Of a stretch of DNA of 64,000 nt, positions 44,626 to 53,477 are shown in pieces. The DNA comes from CAMDKS01 sp964402975 (lineage in GTDB: Bacteria > Bdellovibrionota_B > Oligoflexia > Oligoflexales > RGVZ01). A model generated the notes under the pieces. It worked only from the letters and a program-made list of their open reading frames with translations, was not told where the DNA came from and made no database searches. The DNA lies in assembly GCA_964402975.1 (NCBI GenBank), contig CAYOEM010000016.1, positions 1-64,000 of the forward strand, in the 5' to 3' direction. A program made the position numbers and the translations under genes. Position 1 is the stretch's first letter; each line of letters opens with the position of its first letter.

Positions 44626-45819
44626 TTGAAAAAAAATCAACCCTCTAAGCACTTCTTCCTATTCATTCCAATAATCCTTTTCAGCACCACCCTGACCAGC
44701 CCAGCCAACGCTGAGACAACTCCAAAAAATCTGCCCTTTAAGCTTCAAAAGATTGCTAGCGGCTTTACTCAAATCACTGACATTGAATTTTTTCCGAACT
44801 CGAACAGAGAGGCCGTTGTATTGGAAAAAGCCGGGTCTGCTTGGATTCTAGACGCAGCCACCGGTGCGAAAACTAAATTGTTAGACCTTAAAGTTGCCAC
44901 TCAGTCTGAACTTGGACTCCTAGGGCTAGCGTTTCATCCGAAGTTCCAATCGACGAAAAAAGTATTCATTCACTACAATCCCCGGCCAGACTTATCGCGC
45001 ATCTCCGAGTGGACGTGGTCTAATTCAAAGCATAAAGATAACGTCTCGCTGACAACGGAACGGGTGATTTTAGAGGTGCAGCAACCATACAAGAACCACA
45101 ACGGCGGCAGCCTTGTGTTTGGACCCGATGGACTGCTCTATATTGGATTCGGTGATGGCGGCTTTAGGGATGACCCACAAGATCGAGCTCAAAATTTGAA
45201 CACACTACTTGGCAAAATGCTTCGCATCGACGTCGACAAGCGCGAACAGGGCCTTGAATACGGAATACCGAAAGACAACCCCTTTGTGGATAGCCGAGGC
45301 GGCAAATCAAAGGCGCGGCCCGAGATTTTCGCTTATGGGCTGCGAAATCCCTGGAAGTACTCATTTGACGACAAAGGCCGCCTTATCGCAGGTGATGTTG
45401 GTCAAAACTCTTGGGAGGAAATCACCTTCATACCAAAAGGCGCCAATCTCGGCTGGCGGATCCATGAAGCCAGCCATTGTTTTAACCCACCAAAAGACTG
45501 CGAAAAATTCGCCCAAAATATCACACAGCCGATTGCAGAATATGGCCGTGAGCTGGGTGCTAGTGTAACTGGAGGCTATCAGTACAGCGGGACAAAACTG
45601 ACGGGCCTTCAAGGCCGCTACTTTTTTGGCGACTTTGTGACGGGCGCGATTTGGAGCATCACACTACCTCAGAAAGATTCCGCCAAAGTCATGTCGCCTA
45701 GGGAGTTTGCGAGTCATGGCAAGTTTGATGTAACGATTTCAACGTTTGCCAAAGACGCCGACGGCGAGCTATACATCGCAGATTTCTCCTCCGGCGCTAT
45801 TTACCGGCTCACTGAGTAA
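44626..45819 (+). CDS. PQQ-dependent sugar dehydrogenase-like secreted protein
   Basis: A 397-aa beta-propeller protein of the soluble glucose/sorbosone dehydrogenase family (Asd/YliI type). An N-terminal signal peptide (FFLFIPIILFSTTLTSPANA, cleavage near residue 29) exports it. Core motifs are LGLLGLAFHP, HNGGSLVFGPDGLLYIGFGDGG, GKMLRIDVD, YGLRNPWKYSFD, AGDVGQNSWEEI and ADGELYIADFSSGAIYRL. The start is TTG at 44626 after AAGGGAG. The electron acceptor and sugar are unknown. The downstream methyltransferase follows in 16 bases, so they may share a transcript. Confidence 0.92.
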   Translation: MKKNQPSKHFFLFIPIILFSTTLTSPANAETTPKNLPFKLQKIASGFTQITDIEFFPNSNREAVVLEKAGSAWILDAATGAKTKLLDLKVATQSELGLLGLAFHPKFQSTKKVFIHYNPRPDLSRISEWTWSNSKHKDNVSLTTERVILEVQQPYKNHNGGSLVFGPDGLLYIGFGDGGFRDDPQDRAQNLNTLLGKMLRIDVDKREQGLEYGIPKDNPFVDSRGGKSKARPEIFAYGLRNPWKYSFDDKGRLIAGDVGQNSWEEITFIPKGANLGWRIHEASHCFNPPKDCEKFAQNITQPIAEYGRELGASVTGGYQYSGTKLTGLQGRYFFGDFVTGAIWSITLPQKDSAKVMSPREFASHGKFDVTISTFAKDADGELYIADFSSGAIYRLTE

Positions 45820-45835
45820 AAAAGGACGATAATAT

Positions 45836-46753
45836 ATGCAAAAAGACCTACAAATTGCCACCGTTCAAGGGAAAAGCGATTTCGCCAGCATTAGTCCCAC
45901 AGCTAAATTAGTAGCCTACTTCAGAGAATTCACTGATATCCCATGCGCCAAAGACGTTGCTCGTCTCATTGACGCTAAAGCTGTCACCGAGACGATTTGT
46001 CCAGACGCTGCAATGCTTGACGACTTAAAAAAGTTTGTGACGCCGGCCATTGAAGCTCGCTATAAAAGCATGATCAGCGCTATCAAAATGACTGGAATCC
46101 ACCAGGTGCTGGAGCTCGCATCTGGACTCTCATTTCGCGGCGTTGTGATGACTGCGGATCCAGATATAATCTACGTAGAAACAGACCTACCAACACTCAT
46201 GCGCGAGAAAATGTCCATCGCTGAGTGCATCCCTGCGCTACAGCAGGCCCGTCGAAGGCCGAACCTGTTCTTTGAAGAAGTGAATGCCCTTGCTATGAGT
46301 GATCTCAATCATGCGCTTAGGCATTTTGATTCTAAAAAACCGATCGCAGTGGTGCATGAAGGACTTTACATGTACCTATCAAGGTCAGAAAAAGAAACAC
46401 TAGCCGACAACATAAAAGAAATTCTTCGAAGGTTTGACGGTGTTTGGATAACACCAGACTTTATGGTGGAGGCAGAAGCTCGACAACTCATGAATCAGCC
46501 TCGGATTCGCTCGATCATGGATGCTATGACTTCATCTATAACAAAGCTCACAGGTCGTGATCTGAGTCAGGATCAATTCAAAGATCAAATAGAACTCTCC
46601 GCTTTTTTCGAAAGACTTGGCTACAAAATCACGACTCATCCGCAAATCGATGGTAGTTACGAGCTTTCATCTCTAAAAGCGTTTCCGATGGCAGAAAATC
46701 ACCTGAAGGTCTTGCAGCAAGCCCTTCGACTTTGGATTTTGAGACTTCGGTAA
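45836..46753 (+). CDS. LCMT-family SAM-dependent methyltransferase
   Basis: A 305-aa cytoplasmic protein related to leucine carboxyl methyltransferases. The SAM-binding Rossmann motif appears as QVLELASGLSFRGVVM, then YVETDLPTLMREKM and IAVVHEGLYMYLSRSEKETLADNI, both typical of this family. The bacterial members methylate unknown small molecules or carboxylates. It is probably in an operon with the PQQ dehydrogenase-like gene. Confidence 0.82.
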   Translation: MQKDLQIATVQGKSDFASISPTAKLVAYFREFTDIPCAKDVARLIDAKAVTETICPDAAMLDDLKKFVTPAIEARYKSMISAIKMTGIHQVLELASGLSFRGVVMTADPDIIYVETDLPTLMREKMSIAECIPALQQARRRPNLFFEEVNALAMSDLNHALRHFDSKKPIAVVHEGLYMYLSRSEKETLADNIKEILRRFDGVWITPDFMVEAEARQLMNQPRIRSIMDAMTSSITKLTGRDLSQDQFKDQIELSAFFERLGYKITTHPQIDGSYELSSLKAFPMAENHLKVLQQALRLWILRLR

Positions 46754-46846
46754 AATTGACTCTAAAAAGACCAAAATCTGGACTAATCAGTCATCATGCA
46801 AGATAATAAGGGTACGCGTTGCAGAACTCTATTCTAGGAGCACTCC

Positions 46847-47599
46847 ATGTCAAGAAGCCTTGTGTACGACTTACCTACCCGGATTTTTCACTGGCTATTT
46901 GCAGGACTCTTTGTAACTGCATTTGTCATCGCCAAAACGATTGACGACGAATCCGTTACATTTTCCTACCATATGATCGCAGGCATGACACTGTCGTTCC
47001 TTGTTTTTCTCAGAATCATCTGGGGAATCATTGGCACGAAGCACGCAAAATTTTCGGGCTTCGCCCTAAATCCCTCCGACCTGATAGGTTACGCATCAGG
47101 ATTTTTCTCGGGTAGCAAACGACGCTGGGCGGGACATAATCCAGCATCTAGCTGGGCAGCCGTTATCATGATGGCGCTGGCACTCTGCATGGGAATCACC
47201 GGCTACCGGATGGCCACCGGCCCAGAGAATCACGATATCAAAGAGATCCACGAAGTGCTGGCAACCTTGTTTCTTATTGTAGCATTGACGCACGTCGCCG
47301 GAATCATAGTTCACACCGTGAGACACAAAGAACTCATCGGGTTGAGCATGGTTGACGGCAAAAAAGATAATCTTGGCTCTGGCCAGACTATCGGCGACCC
47401 TAAAAATCTTGTCGGCTTAATTGGCCTGGCTTTAGTCTTGGCTTGGGCCACCACATTACTTGTAAAATTTGATCCTTCTACAAGATCTCTCACGCTGTTT
47501 GGCAATCATCTCCAGCTTGGTGAAAACGAAGAGAAACATGAGAGCGGAGGTGAATCACATCAACAAGGAGAACGAAGTGAAGACGCCGAACAGGACTGA
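46847..47599 (+). CDS. Cytochrome b561-family protein
   Basis: A 250-aa membrane di-haem cytochrome. The first about 170 residues form four helices with the haem-ligand histidines in RIFHWLF, SYHMIAG, IKEIHEVLA and LTHVAGIIVH. A fifth hydrophobic helix (about 190-208) and a His/Glu-rich tail (EEKHESGGESHQQGERSE) follow. Such proteins shuttle electrons between quinol and periplasmic partners. Its 3' end overlaps the start of the next gene by 23 bases, suggesting coupled translation. Confidence 0.9.
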   Translation: MSRSLVYDLPTRIFHWLFAGLFVTAFVIAKTIDDESVTFSYHMIAGMTLSFLVFLRIIWGIIGTKHAKFSGFALNPSDLIGYASGFFSGSKRRWAGHNPASSWAAVIMMALALCMGITGYRMATGPENHDIKEIHEVLATLFLIVALTHVAGIIVHTVRHKELIGLSMVDGKKDNLGSGQTIGDPKNLVGLIGLALVLAWATTLLVKFDPSTRSLTLFGNHLQLGENEEKHESGGESHQQGERSEDAEQD

Positions 47600-49286
47600 A
47601 GAACACAAAGCGATGTCGAACTCTCATAGCTTGATACACACGCTTGGCCTGATGTTGTCCCTTGCAACCGGCGCCACAATTGCTTGCAAATCAACAAATA
47701 ATCACAGCTCGCAAGCAAAAAGCGCCGAAGAAACCCAAGGCGAAATAAAATCTGAAATCTCTGATGTCCTAATAAAGCCGGCGCAAACTGCTCTAACTTT
47801 ACTTGAGCCCATAGCAAAGCAATTCAAGAGCATCCAAGAACTCAAGGCCGCCGCTGACGGAGCCATCCAACAAGCCGATACATGGGCCAGGCGCGAACTT
47901 GAGTCGGCGCGAGTAAGACACCGTGAAAACGCTCTGTTGTGGGATGCGGCCAGGATTTTTGCCGGTCCAGACGGACTTCTTAATTACCACGACGTGAAGA
48001 ACACCCTTGACTGCACACCAGACTCAGAATTAAGAGGCATCGTTCAATTTCTTTTAAATGATGCCGCTCAAAAGTCTTCGGGATATACCAAAGATGGAAT
48101 CCAGCTACTGACCAAACACATTCAGAATAATATTCCATTACCAACATTTCGAAGCAGCTTTAATCCTTTTGGATTCCTTAGTGAACAGCAGCGCCCTGCC
48201 GAGATTCGTAACGAAATAAATCGACAAATTGCTAAAACCTTCGGCGATCAATGCTTGGTGCCGAAAGATCAGATTCACAGTATTGGAGCTTTTGATCTGA
48301 TCAAAAAATTCTGCATAAATGCTCTTGATTTGCGAAGCCAAGGGATCCTAGCTGGCGTCTTGAGCCTACACTATGAGCCTGCGGGCATAGATAAGTCTGG
48401 CACTTGTGAAGGTCGTGCATTAACTCAAAACCTATTTCTAGACCTCCACAAGAAATATATCGCTCAGGCGGGTCCTAACAGTAAAAATGACTCCAGTACC
48501 AGTAAAGTGGCTATCGACTTTCTTAGAATTCAAACTGCGAAATACTTTGGACCTTTTGACACCAAATCGAGCGCGATCAATCTCTACGAGCCAGCACAAG
48601 ATTTTTTTGTAAACAAATATCTTCGGTTCCCGACAGGCGCTCAAGTAACCCTGCGAGGAGGACTGCCAGTATTAGCGGTTAAAAAGCTTATGGACGATTT
48701 CGCAGCAGGTCAAAACAATCTTCTCGTAGGCAACCTTGGACAAATCAGTAAATCATTTAAAACAAATCTCAAATGCCATGCACTCGCAAGCAAGTTCGTA
48801 CCTACCAAGACATCCCAGCCCGAGCACCTAGACTTTACTTATTATAAAGACGAAGAAGAGTTCAGAGCCTACTTTGATCCTGAGTTTGACGGCGAGAAAT
48901 ATTTCGCAAAAAACATCTCAAATCGAGAAAATCTACGCGATGCCATAGAAGAAAGTCGAGTTAATAAATCAAATGCCCTGCTCAAAAAAATGGAATCCAA
49001 CGGCACAATATCTTTTTTTCACCAATCTTTAAGTCATATGAATTTTCTTGGTGCAAACGGCAGCTCTCTTTCGCGGAATAGGTTTACAAAACTACCAGAC
49101 GGCCGCGTCAGACTAGATAACCTATACATGGAACACGCCTCGGACGGTGAATTCTCAGTTATAGTCCAGCACGTCAATCAAGCCGGTCAGTTTGAGATAC
49201 TCGAATACGATGGGTATTCAATACCCTATACGGTCAGCAATCCTAGTCTCATGACGCCATGCCTGGAATTTACGGCACTACAATAA
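47577..49286 (+). CDS. Large lipoprotein of unknown function
   Basis: Start set at the GTG at 47577, which has AAGGAG 6 bases upstream; an ATG at 47613 is the alternative. The frame itself begins at 47469. The N-terminus includes a signal (LIHTLGLMLSLATGATIAC) with a lipobox-like TIAC, so it is probably a lipoprotein. The mature part, about 540 aa, is mostly helical at first and beta-rich at the end, with scattered Cys (DQCLVP, KFCINA, GTCEGR, LKCHAL). I recognise no domain. The next gene starts on the very next base, so the two proteins probably work together. Confidence 0.75.
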   Translation: MKTPNRTEEHKAMSNSHSLIHTLGLMLSLATGATIACKSTNNHSSQAKSAEETQGEIKSEISDVLIKPAQTALTLLEPIAKQFKSIQELKAAADGAIQQADTWARRELESARVRHRENALLWDAARIFAGPDGLLNYHDVKNTLDCTPDSELRGIVQFLLNDAAQKSSGYTKDGIQLLTKHIQNNIPLPTFRSSFNPFGFLSEQQRPAEIRNEINRQIAKTFGDQCLVPKDQIHSIGAFDLIKKFCINALDLRSQGILAGVLSLHYEPAGIDKSGTCEGRALTQNLFLDLHKKYIAQAGPNSKNDSSTSKVAIDFLRIQTAKYFGPFDTKSSAINLYEPAQDFFVNKYLRFPTGAQVTLRGGLPVLAVKKLMDDFAAGQNNLLVGNLGQISKSFKTNLKCHALASKFVPTKTSQPEHLDFTYYKDEEEFRAYFDPEFDGEKYFAKNISNRENLRDAIEESRVNKSNALLKKMESNGTISFFHQSLSHMNFLGANGSSLSRNRFTKLPDGRVRLDNLYMEHASDGEFSVIVQHVNQAGQFEILEYDGYSIPYTVSNPSLMTPCLEFTALQ

Positions 49287-50021
49287 ATGATTATTCGGGC
49301 ACTAACTTTAGTATCGATACTCACTGCACTACCGTCAGCGGCAGGATTCGCTGCTAGCAAAGCAAAAACCAAGAAAAAATCAAGCAACAATCAAGTCAAA
49401 GTCGAAAAGAAACCGGACGAAAAGCCCTCGATAAAGCCTTTAGAGCGCGTTCAGGGATTTCGATTTGGGCTGGGCGGAGGCCTTCAAAGTATATACCTAC
49501 CATCTATTGGTCTGGAGGCTGTTGCAGATTTTGGCAAACTACAGGCCGGCGGCGAATTCGGGTTTTTCCAACTTTCTCAATCTGAATTCCGAGGCAACAC
49601 ATCATTTATCGGTCTTGGCGCTAGATGGCAGCCGAACCAAGGACAGCCGTTTTTCCTTGGAGCGAGTTTTGGCATGAGAAGCGTCAGACTCACGACGAAT
49701 GCGGACCTTTCCTATACTGATGGTACATCTGGAAGCACGACTAAAACCACCATTGCATGGACGCGGAAAGTATCTCAAAGCCTTTTTTATCCAAAGGCTG
49801 GCTGGATGTGGAAGGCTGACAAATCGGCTCTCATTGCCGCCGCCGGTCTTTTGATTCCAATAGGTAGTAAAGCTTCAATAACCGGCAACCCCCCGTCTGC
49901 AGACGGGATAAGCGAAGCTGACTACCAGGCCACGGCTGACTCAAAGCTAAAAGACGTTACTAAAACCACGAATACTATGATGCCGAGCATCGAGTTCAAG
50001 TATCTTAGATTTTTAAACTAG
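49287..50021 (+). CDS. Outer-membrane beta-barrel-like exported protein
   Basis: A 244-aa protein with a clear signal peptide (MIIRALTLVSILTALPSAAGFA), a Lys/Ser-rich linker (about 23-50), then alternating hydrophobic/aromatic strands with glycine turns (FRFGLGGGLQSIYL, GGEFGFFQLSQSEF, FFLGASFGMRSVRL, SLFYPKAGWMW, SALIAAAGLLIPIG), and a final FKYLRFLN that resembles a barrel-end signature only loosely. It starts directly after the lipoprotein's stop. The function is unknown. Confidence 0.7.
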   Translation: MIIRALTLVSILTALPSAAGFAASKAKTKKKSSNNQVKVEKKPDEKPSIKPLERVQGFRFGLGGGLQSIYLPSIGLEAVADFGKLQAGGEFGFFQLSQSEFRGNTSFIGLGARWQPNQGQPFFLGASFGMRSVRLTTNADLSYTDGTSGSTTKTTIAWTRKVSQSLFYPKAGWMWKADKSALIAAAGLLIPIGSKASITGNPPSADGISEADYQATADSKLKDVTKTTNTMMPSIEFKYLRFLN

Positions 50022-50024
50022 AGA

Positions 50025-50447
50025 CTATTCACCCAAGACCTTCACCAGAACGCGCTTAGGTCGATTTCCATCAAATTCGCCGTAAAAAATCTGCTCCCAT
50101 GGCCCGAAGTCCAGCTTACCTTTGGTAATAGCCACGACAACCTCGCGACCCATGATCTGACGTTTCAAATGCGCATCCGCATTATCTTCGCCTGTCTGAT
50201 GATGACGATATGCTTGGCGGGTCGGGATGTGGGGAGCAAGTTTTTCAAGCCAAATTCCAAAGTCGTGATGAAGTCCTGATTCGTCGTCATTGATAAACAC
50301 CGACGCGGTAATGTGCATGGCGTTTACTAGAACAAGGCCTTCCTTGACACCAGACTTTTTTACGATGTCGTAAACATCGTTCGTTATATTAAGAAACCCC
50401 ATCTTTGTGGGCAGGTTAAATGTAAGATATTCAGTTTTGGTCTTCAT
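50025..50447 (-). CDS. yjbQ: YjbQ family protein (secondary thiamine-phosphate synthase-like)
   Basis: A 140-aa protein of the UPF0047/YjbQ family. The hallmark sequences are HITASVFINDDESGLHHD and a conserved Asp/His cluster with NADAHLKRQIMGREV, then GKLDFGPWEQIFYGEFDG. Members can replace ThiE weakly in thiamine synthesis, but their true role is unclear. It is convergent with the outer-membrane-like gene, with 3 bases between the stops. Confidence 0.93.
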   Translation of the reverse strand: MKTKTEYLTFNLPTKMGFLNITNDVYDIVKKSGVKEGLVLVNAMHITASVFINDDESGLHHDFGIWLEKLAPHIPTRQAYRHHQTGEDNADAHLKRQIMGREVVVAITKGKLDFGPWEQIFYGEFDGNRPKRVLVKVLGE

Positions 50448-50494
50448 GCTTGAGGGATTTTGACATGGGAATGTTCACATAGCAAATAAAACAA

Positions 50495-50516
50495 TTGGGG
50501 GCTTTACAGCCCCCAA
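50495..50516 (-). terminator. Terminator after hsp20
   Basis: TTGGGGGCT (50495-50503) and AGCCCCCAA (50508-50516) form a perfect 9-bp stem with a 4-base loop. On the minus strand a TTGTTTTATTTG stretch follows. It lies 12 bases past the hsp20 stop. Confidence 0.88.
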
Positions 50517-50527
50517 ATCGATCAAAT

Positions 50528-51052
50528 TCAATTTTTAGAACTTGCTACTTTTATCTCCGGCTTACCGGTTAACTTTCGAAGAAAGCCACGAGGTGACTCA
50601 CCAATCTGAACCTTGCGGGCTTTTGACTCCTCTGCCTTAGGCACTGCAAGTCTCAGAACACCGTTCTCGTAGGTCGCCTCGATGGAGTCCACATTCGTTC
50701 CTTCCGGAAGTTCGAATGATCGAGAAAATTGGCCATATGAGCGCTCGCGCCGGAAGTAATTTGCGTCTTTATGTTCGTGATCCCATTTACGCTCACCAGA
50801 TACGACCAGCCTACGATCTGTCACATCGATACTGATATCCTCACGCTTGAGACCCGGAAGATCAAAAGTGAGAAGATATCCCTCCTTGGTTTCACTCAGG
50901 TCACATGCTGGCGTCATCGCCGACTGCGATGCTCTAGCCCAAGGATTCTGCGCTGGTGCGCCTCGCTCAAAATCATTGAACATCTTCCATACGTCCTCAA
51001 ACAGCGAGTTAGAGTTTTTTGGCTCAAGGCCCCAAAGATCTAAACGTCCCAT
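50528..51052 (-). CDS. hsp20: Small heat shock protein Hsp20
   Basis: A 174-aa alpha-crystallin-type chaperone that holds unfolding proteins. The ACD begins at about residue 48 with ACDLSETKEGYLLTFDLPGLKREDI and includes RLVVSGER, RSYGQFSRSFELPE and YENGVLRLAVPK; the VQIGES tail is near the usual IxI motif. A strong GGAGG ribosome site precedes the ATG. An inverted repeat overlaps the presumed -35 box, and a perfect terminator follows, so it is a single-gene transcript. There is no CIRCE element. Confidence 0.95.
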   Translation of the reverse strand: MGRLDLWGLEPKNSNSLFEDVWKMFNDFERGAPAQNPWARASQSAMTPACDLSETKEGYLLTFDLPGLKREDISIDVTDRRLVVSGERKWDHEHKDANYFRRERSYGQFSRSFELPEGTNVDSIEATYENGVLRLAVPKAEESKARKVQIGESPRGFLRKLTGKPEIKVASSKN

Positions 51053-51111
51053 ATCTAAACCTCCTCCTAAGCTTCATTGTGTTTTTGGGGGCGACAAACC
51101 CCTTAAATAGC

Positions 51112-51149
51112 AAGTTAAGTACACATTGCCCCCTGTCAAGAGGGGGCAA
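51112..51149 (-). promoter_or_regulatory. hsp20 promoter with inverted repeat at -35
   Basis: TTGCCCCCT (51126-51134) and AGGGGGCAA (51141-51149) form 9-bp perfect arms with a 6-base spacer. On the minus strand a TTGACA -35 box (51134-51139) lies inside this repeat, and TAACTT (51112-51117) is a possible -10 box 16 bases on. The overlap points to a repressor operator for a heat-shock regulator, type unknown. Confidence 0.6.
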
Positions 51150-51191
51150 GAATAGTCGGAATTTTTTTGTGTTTTTATAGGGATTTAGACG

Positions 51192-52085
51192 TTAACGAAA
51201 CGTCAGAAAAAACTGGCGAATGTTTTGCCAGACGGTCGTATCCATCTGCATAGCCACGTGATTAGCATTCACATGTATATTTTGATGTGCTTGAGCGATT
51301 GGCCCTGAACCCAAAATGATGGCTGGCGCATGATAAAGGTTAAGCCACTTAGTTCTCGTATTGAGATTTTGTAGTTCAATCGCGTTAAAATCCCTGGGTG
51401 CTTCGCGGCATCCAGGTTCTCTTAGTCGTTGGCACGTCACCCGGCTCACAGGATCGACTGTCGCTAGAAAAATTGGTGCCGTTGCATAAGTTAACAACAT
51501 AGGCGACGAGGCCAACTTCATCGCAAGCCATCCCGCGTGGGAGTGGCCGACGATAAAGATTTTTCCAAAACCTTGCATACGTCCAACGACTAGTTCCGGA
51601 ATCTGAGTTTCAAGAATGGGAATCATCTGTCTCTCAGCTTTGAGATCGTAGAACTTCATCTGAGGACTTTGCCACTCGTAGCAGGCATAAATGACACGGT
51701 CATTGGCAGTTAGAACGCCGCCTGAAAAGATCCATTGATTGAATGCCATAAACAGTTCGTTTTCTTGCAAGCCGGGAGCCACTCTTGATGGTGCACCTTT
51801 GGGGCAGCTTCCGTTACCACTGAGGACTACGTAAAGGTTTCCAGCAACCATGGGCACCAATGGTTGGGTCCAAGTCGTAATGGTCGGCAACTGTGGAGAC
51901 GTTTCAGCCGGGAGAATTCTTGATTGAAACGCTCCTTGTTTGGCAGCGTGATCCATACCGGCACCGCCAGCCTTAACAGCCGTCTTAACAATCAGTCTCT
52001 CGTTCACATCTTGATTCTGGCCACAAGTAGAGGTCAGTACTGCTATAAGTCCAATTAAAACAGAACGTTTCAGAAATCTTTGCAT
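51192..52085 (-). CDS. Alpha/beta-hydrolase lipoprotein
   Basis: A 297-aa protein with a signal peptide and lipobox-like LTSTCG (Cys21). The mature domain has the nucleophile elbow IVGHSHAGWLA (GHSHAG), an Asp in LATVDPVSR, and a late His in ANHVAMQ, a complete Ser-Asp-His triad pattern. Several cysteine pairs suggest disulfides. It is close in style to the lipase-like lipoprotein at 62898. The substrate is unknown (lipid, ester or peptide). Confidence 0.78.
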   Translation of the reverse strand: MQRFLKRSVLIGLIAVLTSTCGQNQDVNERLIVKTAVKAGGAGMDHAAKQGAFQSRILPAETSPQLPTITTWTQPLVPMVAGNLYVVLSGNGSCPKGAPSRVAPGLQENELFMAFNQWIFSGGVLTANDRVIYACYEWQSPQMKFYDLKAERQMIPILETQIPELVVGRMQGFGKIFIVGHSHAGWLAMKLASSPMLLTYATAPIFLATVDPVSRVTCQRLREPGCREAPRDFNAIELQNLNTRTKWLNLYHAPAIILGSGPIAQAHQNIHVNANHVAMQMDTTVWQNIRQFFLTFR

Positions 52086-52257
52086 GAAGCACCCCTCTAA
52101 GTTTGTAGCCCCCTCTTAGTGGGCGAGCCTACTCTGGTCAATCAGTTTTTAGACGAGAGTTCTAGATTGCCTTAAAAAGGCAGTTACGACAGAATACGAC
52201 AAGATCAAAAAACCAGTAGATTTGCGGTATTAAGTCTTAACTATAAGGGGGCTTGGC

Positions 52258-53445
52258 ATGTTTCTACAAAAGTTTCCACCGATGGGTGTTTATGAAACCT
52301 TGTTCAAATTCCAAGACGCCACAGGCTCCTACATGGGAGACCCCGGCACTCACCCATGGGCTCAAGGCTTCCCCCTAACGACCCAGCTACCGGGCGGCCC
52401 AGAGCTGCCGTCGCGAGTTGAATTTCAATCCACTGATCTGAAGTACCCCGCCGCTTCAGGCGTCGATACACTAAGACTGGCAATCCGTGATTACTATAAT
52501 CACTTCTACGGGGCAGATATTAGCGAAGACAACATCGCAGTCTTTGCAGGCGGAAGGCCTGCCATCTTCGCGACGCTGTTATTTCTTCAGCGTGACATCA
52601 AGGTGATGATTGAAGAGACCGAATACACCCCCTATTACGACAAGCTCAAAATGCTTGATCGCGCTTACGAGATCATCCCAAGTAACCCGAGCAATCTATT
52701 CAAACCGGGCATGCAAGATTACAGGGCTGCTAGAGCAAAATGTGGCGGAAAAACTTTCTTGATCAAAAGTAATCCGTGTAACCCGACTGGCGTGACATGG
52801 GATGGATCTCAACTGAAGGAACTCGTCGAGTTTGCATCTGAAGCCAACCATGGCGGCATCTTTGATGAAGCCTACGAATTCTTCTCCGAAAATGGCCCAG
52901 TAAGTGCCATGCGCTACGTCAAAAACATCGACAAAACAAATGTATTCGTCATTGGTGCAGCTACCAAAGGCCTGCAGGTTCCTGGAATGCGGACCGGATG
53001 GGTTATTGCTGCCAAAGAGCACATTGAGCTATTCAGAAACTTCTCATCGATTGCCATGGGCGGAGTATCAAGACCATCTCAAATCTACGTAGCCAATCTT
53101 CTGGAGAGAAGTCGCGTCACCAAAGCCCGCGACGCTGTTGTGCGTTTTTACAATGAACAACGCAAGCGTTACGAAAATGGCTTATCATCGCTTGGAATTG
53201 AACTTTACACGGGCACGGGCGGGTTTTATCACTGGGGCCGCCTACCAAAGGGCCTTACTGCCGAAGAATTTAACCAAAGACTTTTCAAACACAAAGCAGC
53301 CATTCTTCCGGGAACCCTCTGCGACATGAATCGACTTGGAGAAAAAGGCATTCACAGCAAGTTTATGCGATTCTCATTTGGACCACTGAGTGCTGATTCC
53401 TACAACCAAGATATTGAAATTATTAAATCTGCTCTTGGCAGCTAA
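52258..53445 (+). CDS. Class I/II PLP-dependent aminotransferase
   Basis: A 395-aa fold type I aminotransferase. AGGRPAIFATLLFL is the cofactor phosphate region, SNPCNPTGVTW the substrate-binding Asn loop, GGIFDEAYEFF the PLP-ring Asp, ATKGLQVPGMRTGWV the catalytic Lys region, and MRFSFG the C-terminal Arg that binds the carboxylate. The substrate cannot be read from the sequence. A good AAGGGGG precedes the ATG. It is a single gene with no pathway neighbours. Confidence 0.92.
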   Translation: MFLQKFPPMGVYETLFKFQDATGSYMGDPGTHPWAQGFPLTTQLPGGPELPSRVEFQSTDLKYPAASGVDTLRLAIRDYYNHFYGADISEDNIAVFAGGRPAIFATLLFLQRDIKVMIEETEYTPYYDKLKMLDRAYEIIPSNPSNLFKPGMQDYRAARAKCGGKTFLIKSNPCNPTGVTWDGSQLKELVEFASEANHGGIFDEAYEFFSENGPVSAMRYVKNIDKTNVFVIGAATKGLQVPGMRTGWVIAAKEHIELFRNFSSIAMGGVSRPSQIYVANLLERSRVTKARDAVVRFYNEQRKRYENGLSSLGIELYTGTGGFYHWGRLPKGLTAEEFNQRLFKHKAAILPGTLCDMNRLGEKGIHSKFMRFSFGPLSADSYNQDIEIIKSALGS

Positions 53446-53477
53446 GTATCTAACTTTTCAAGCCACCGAGGATTGTT

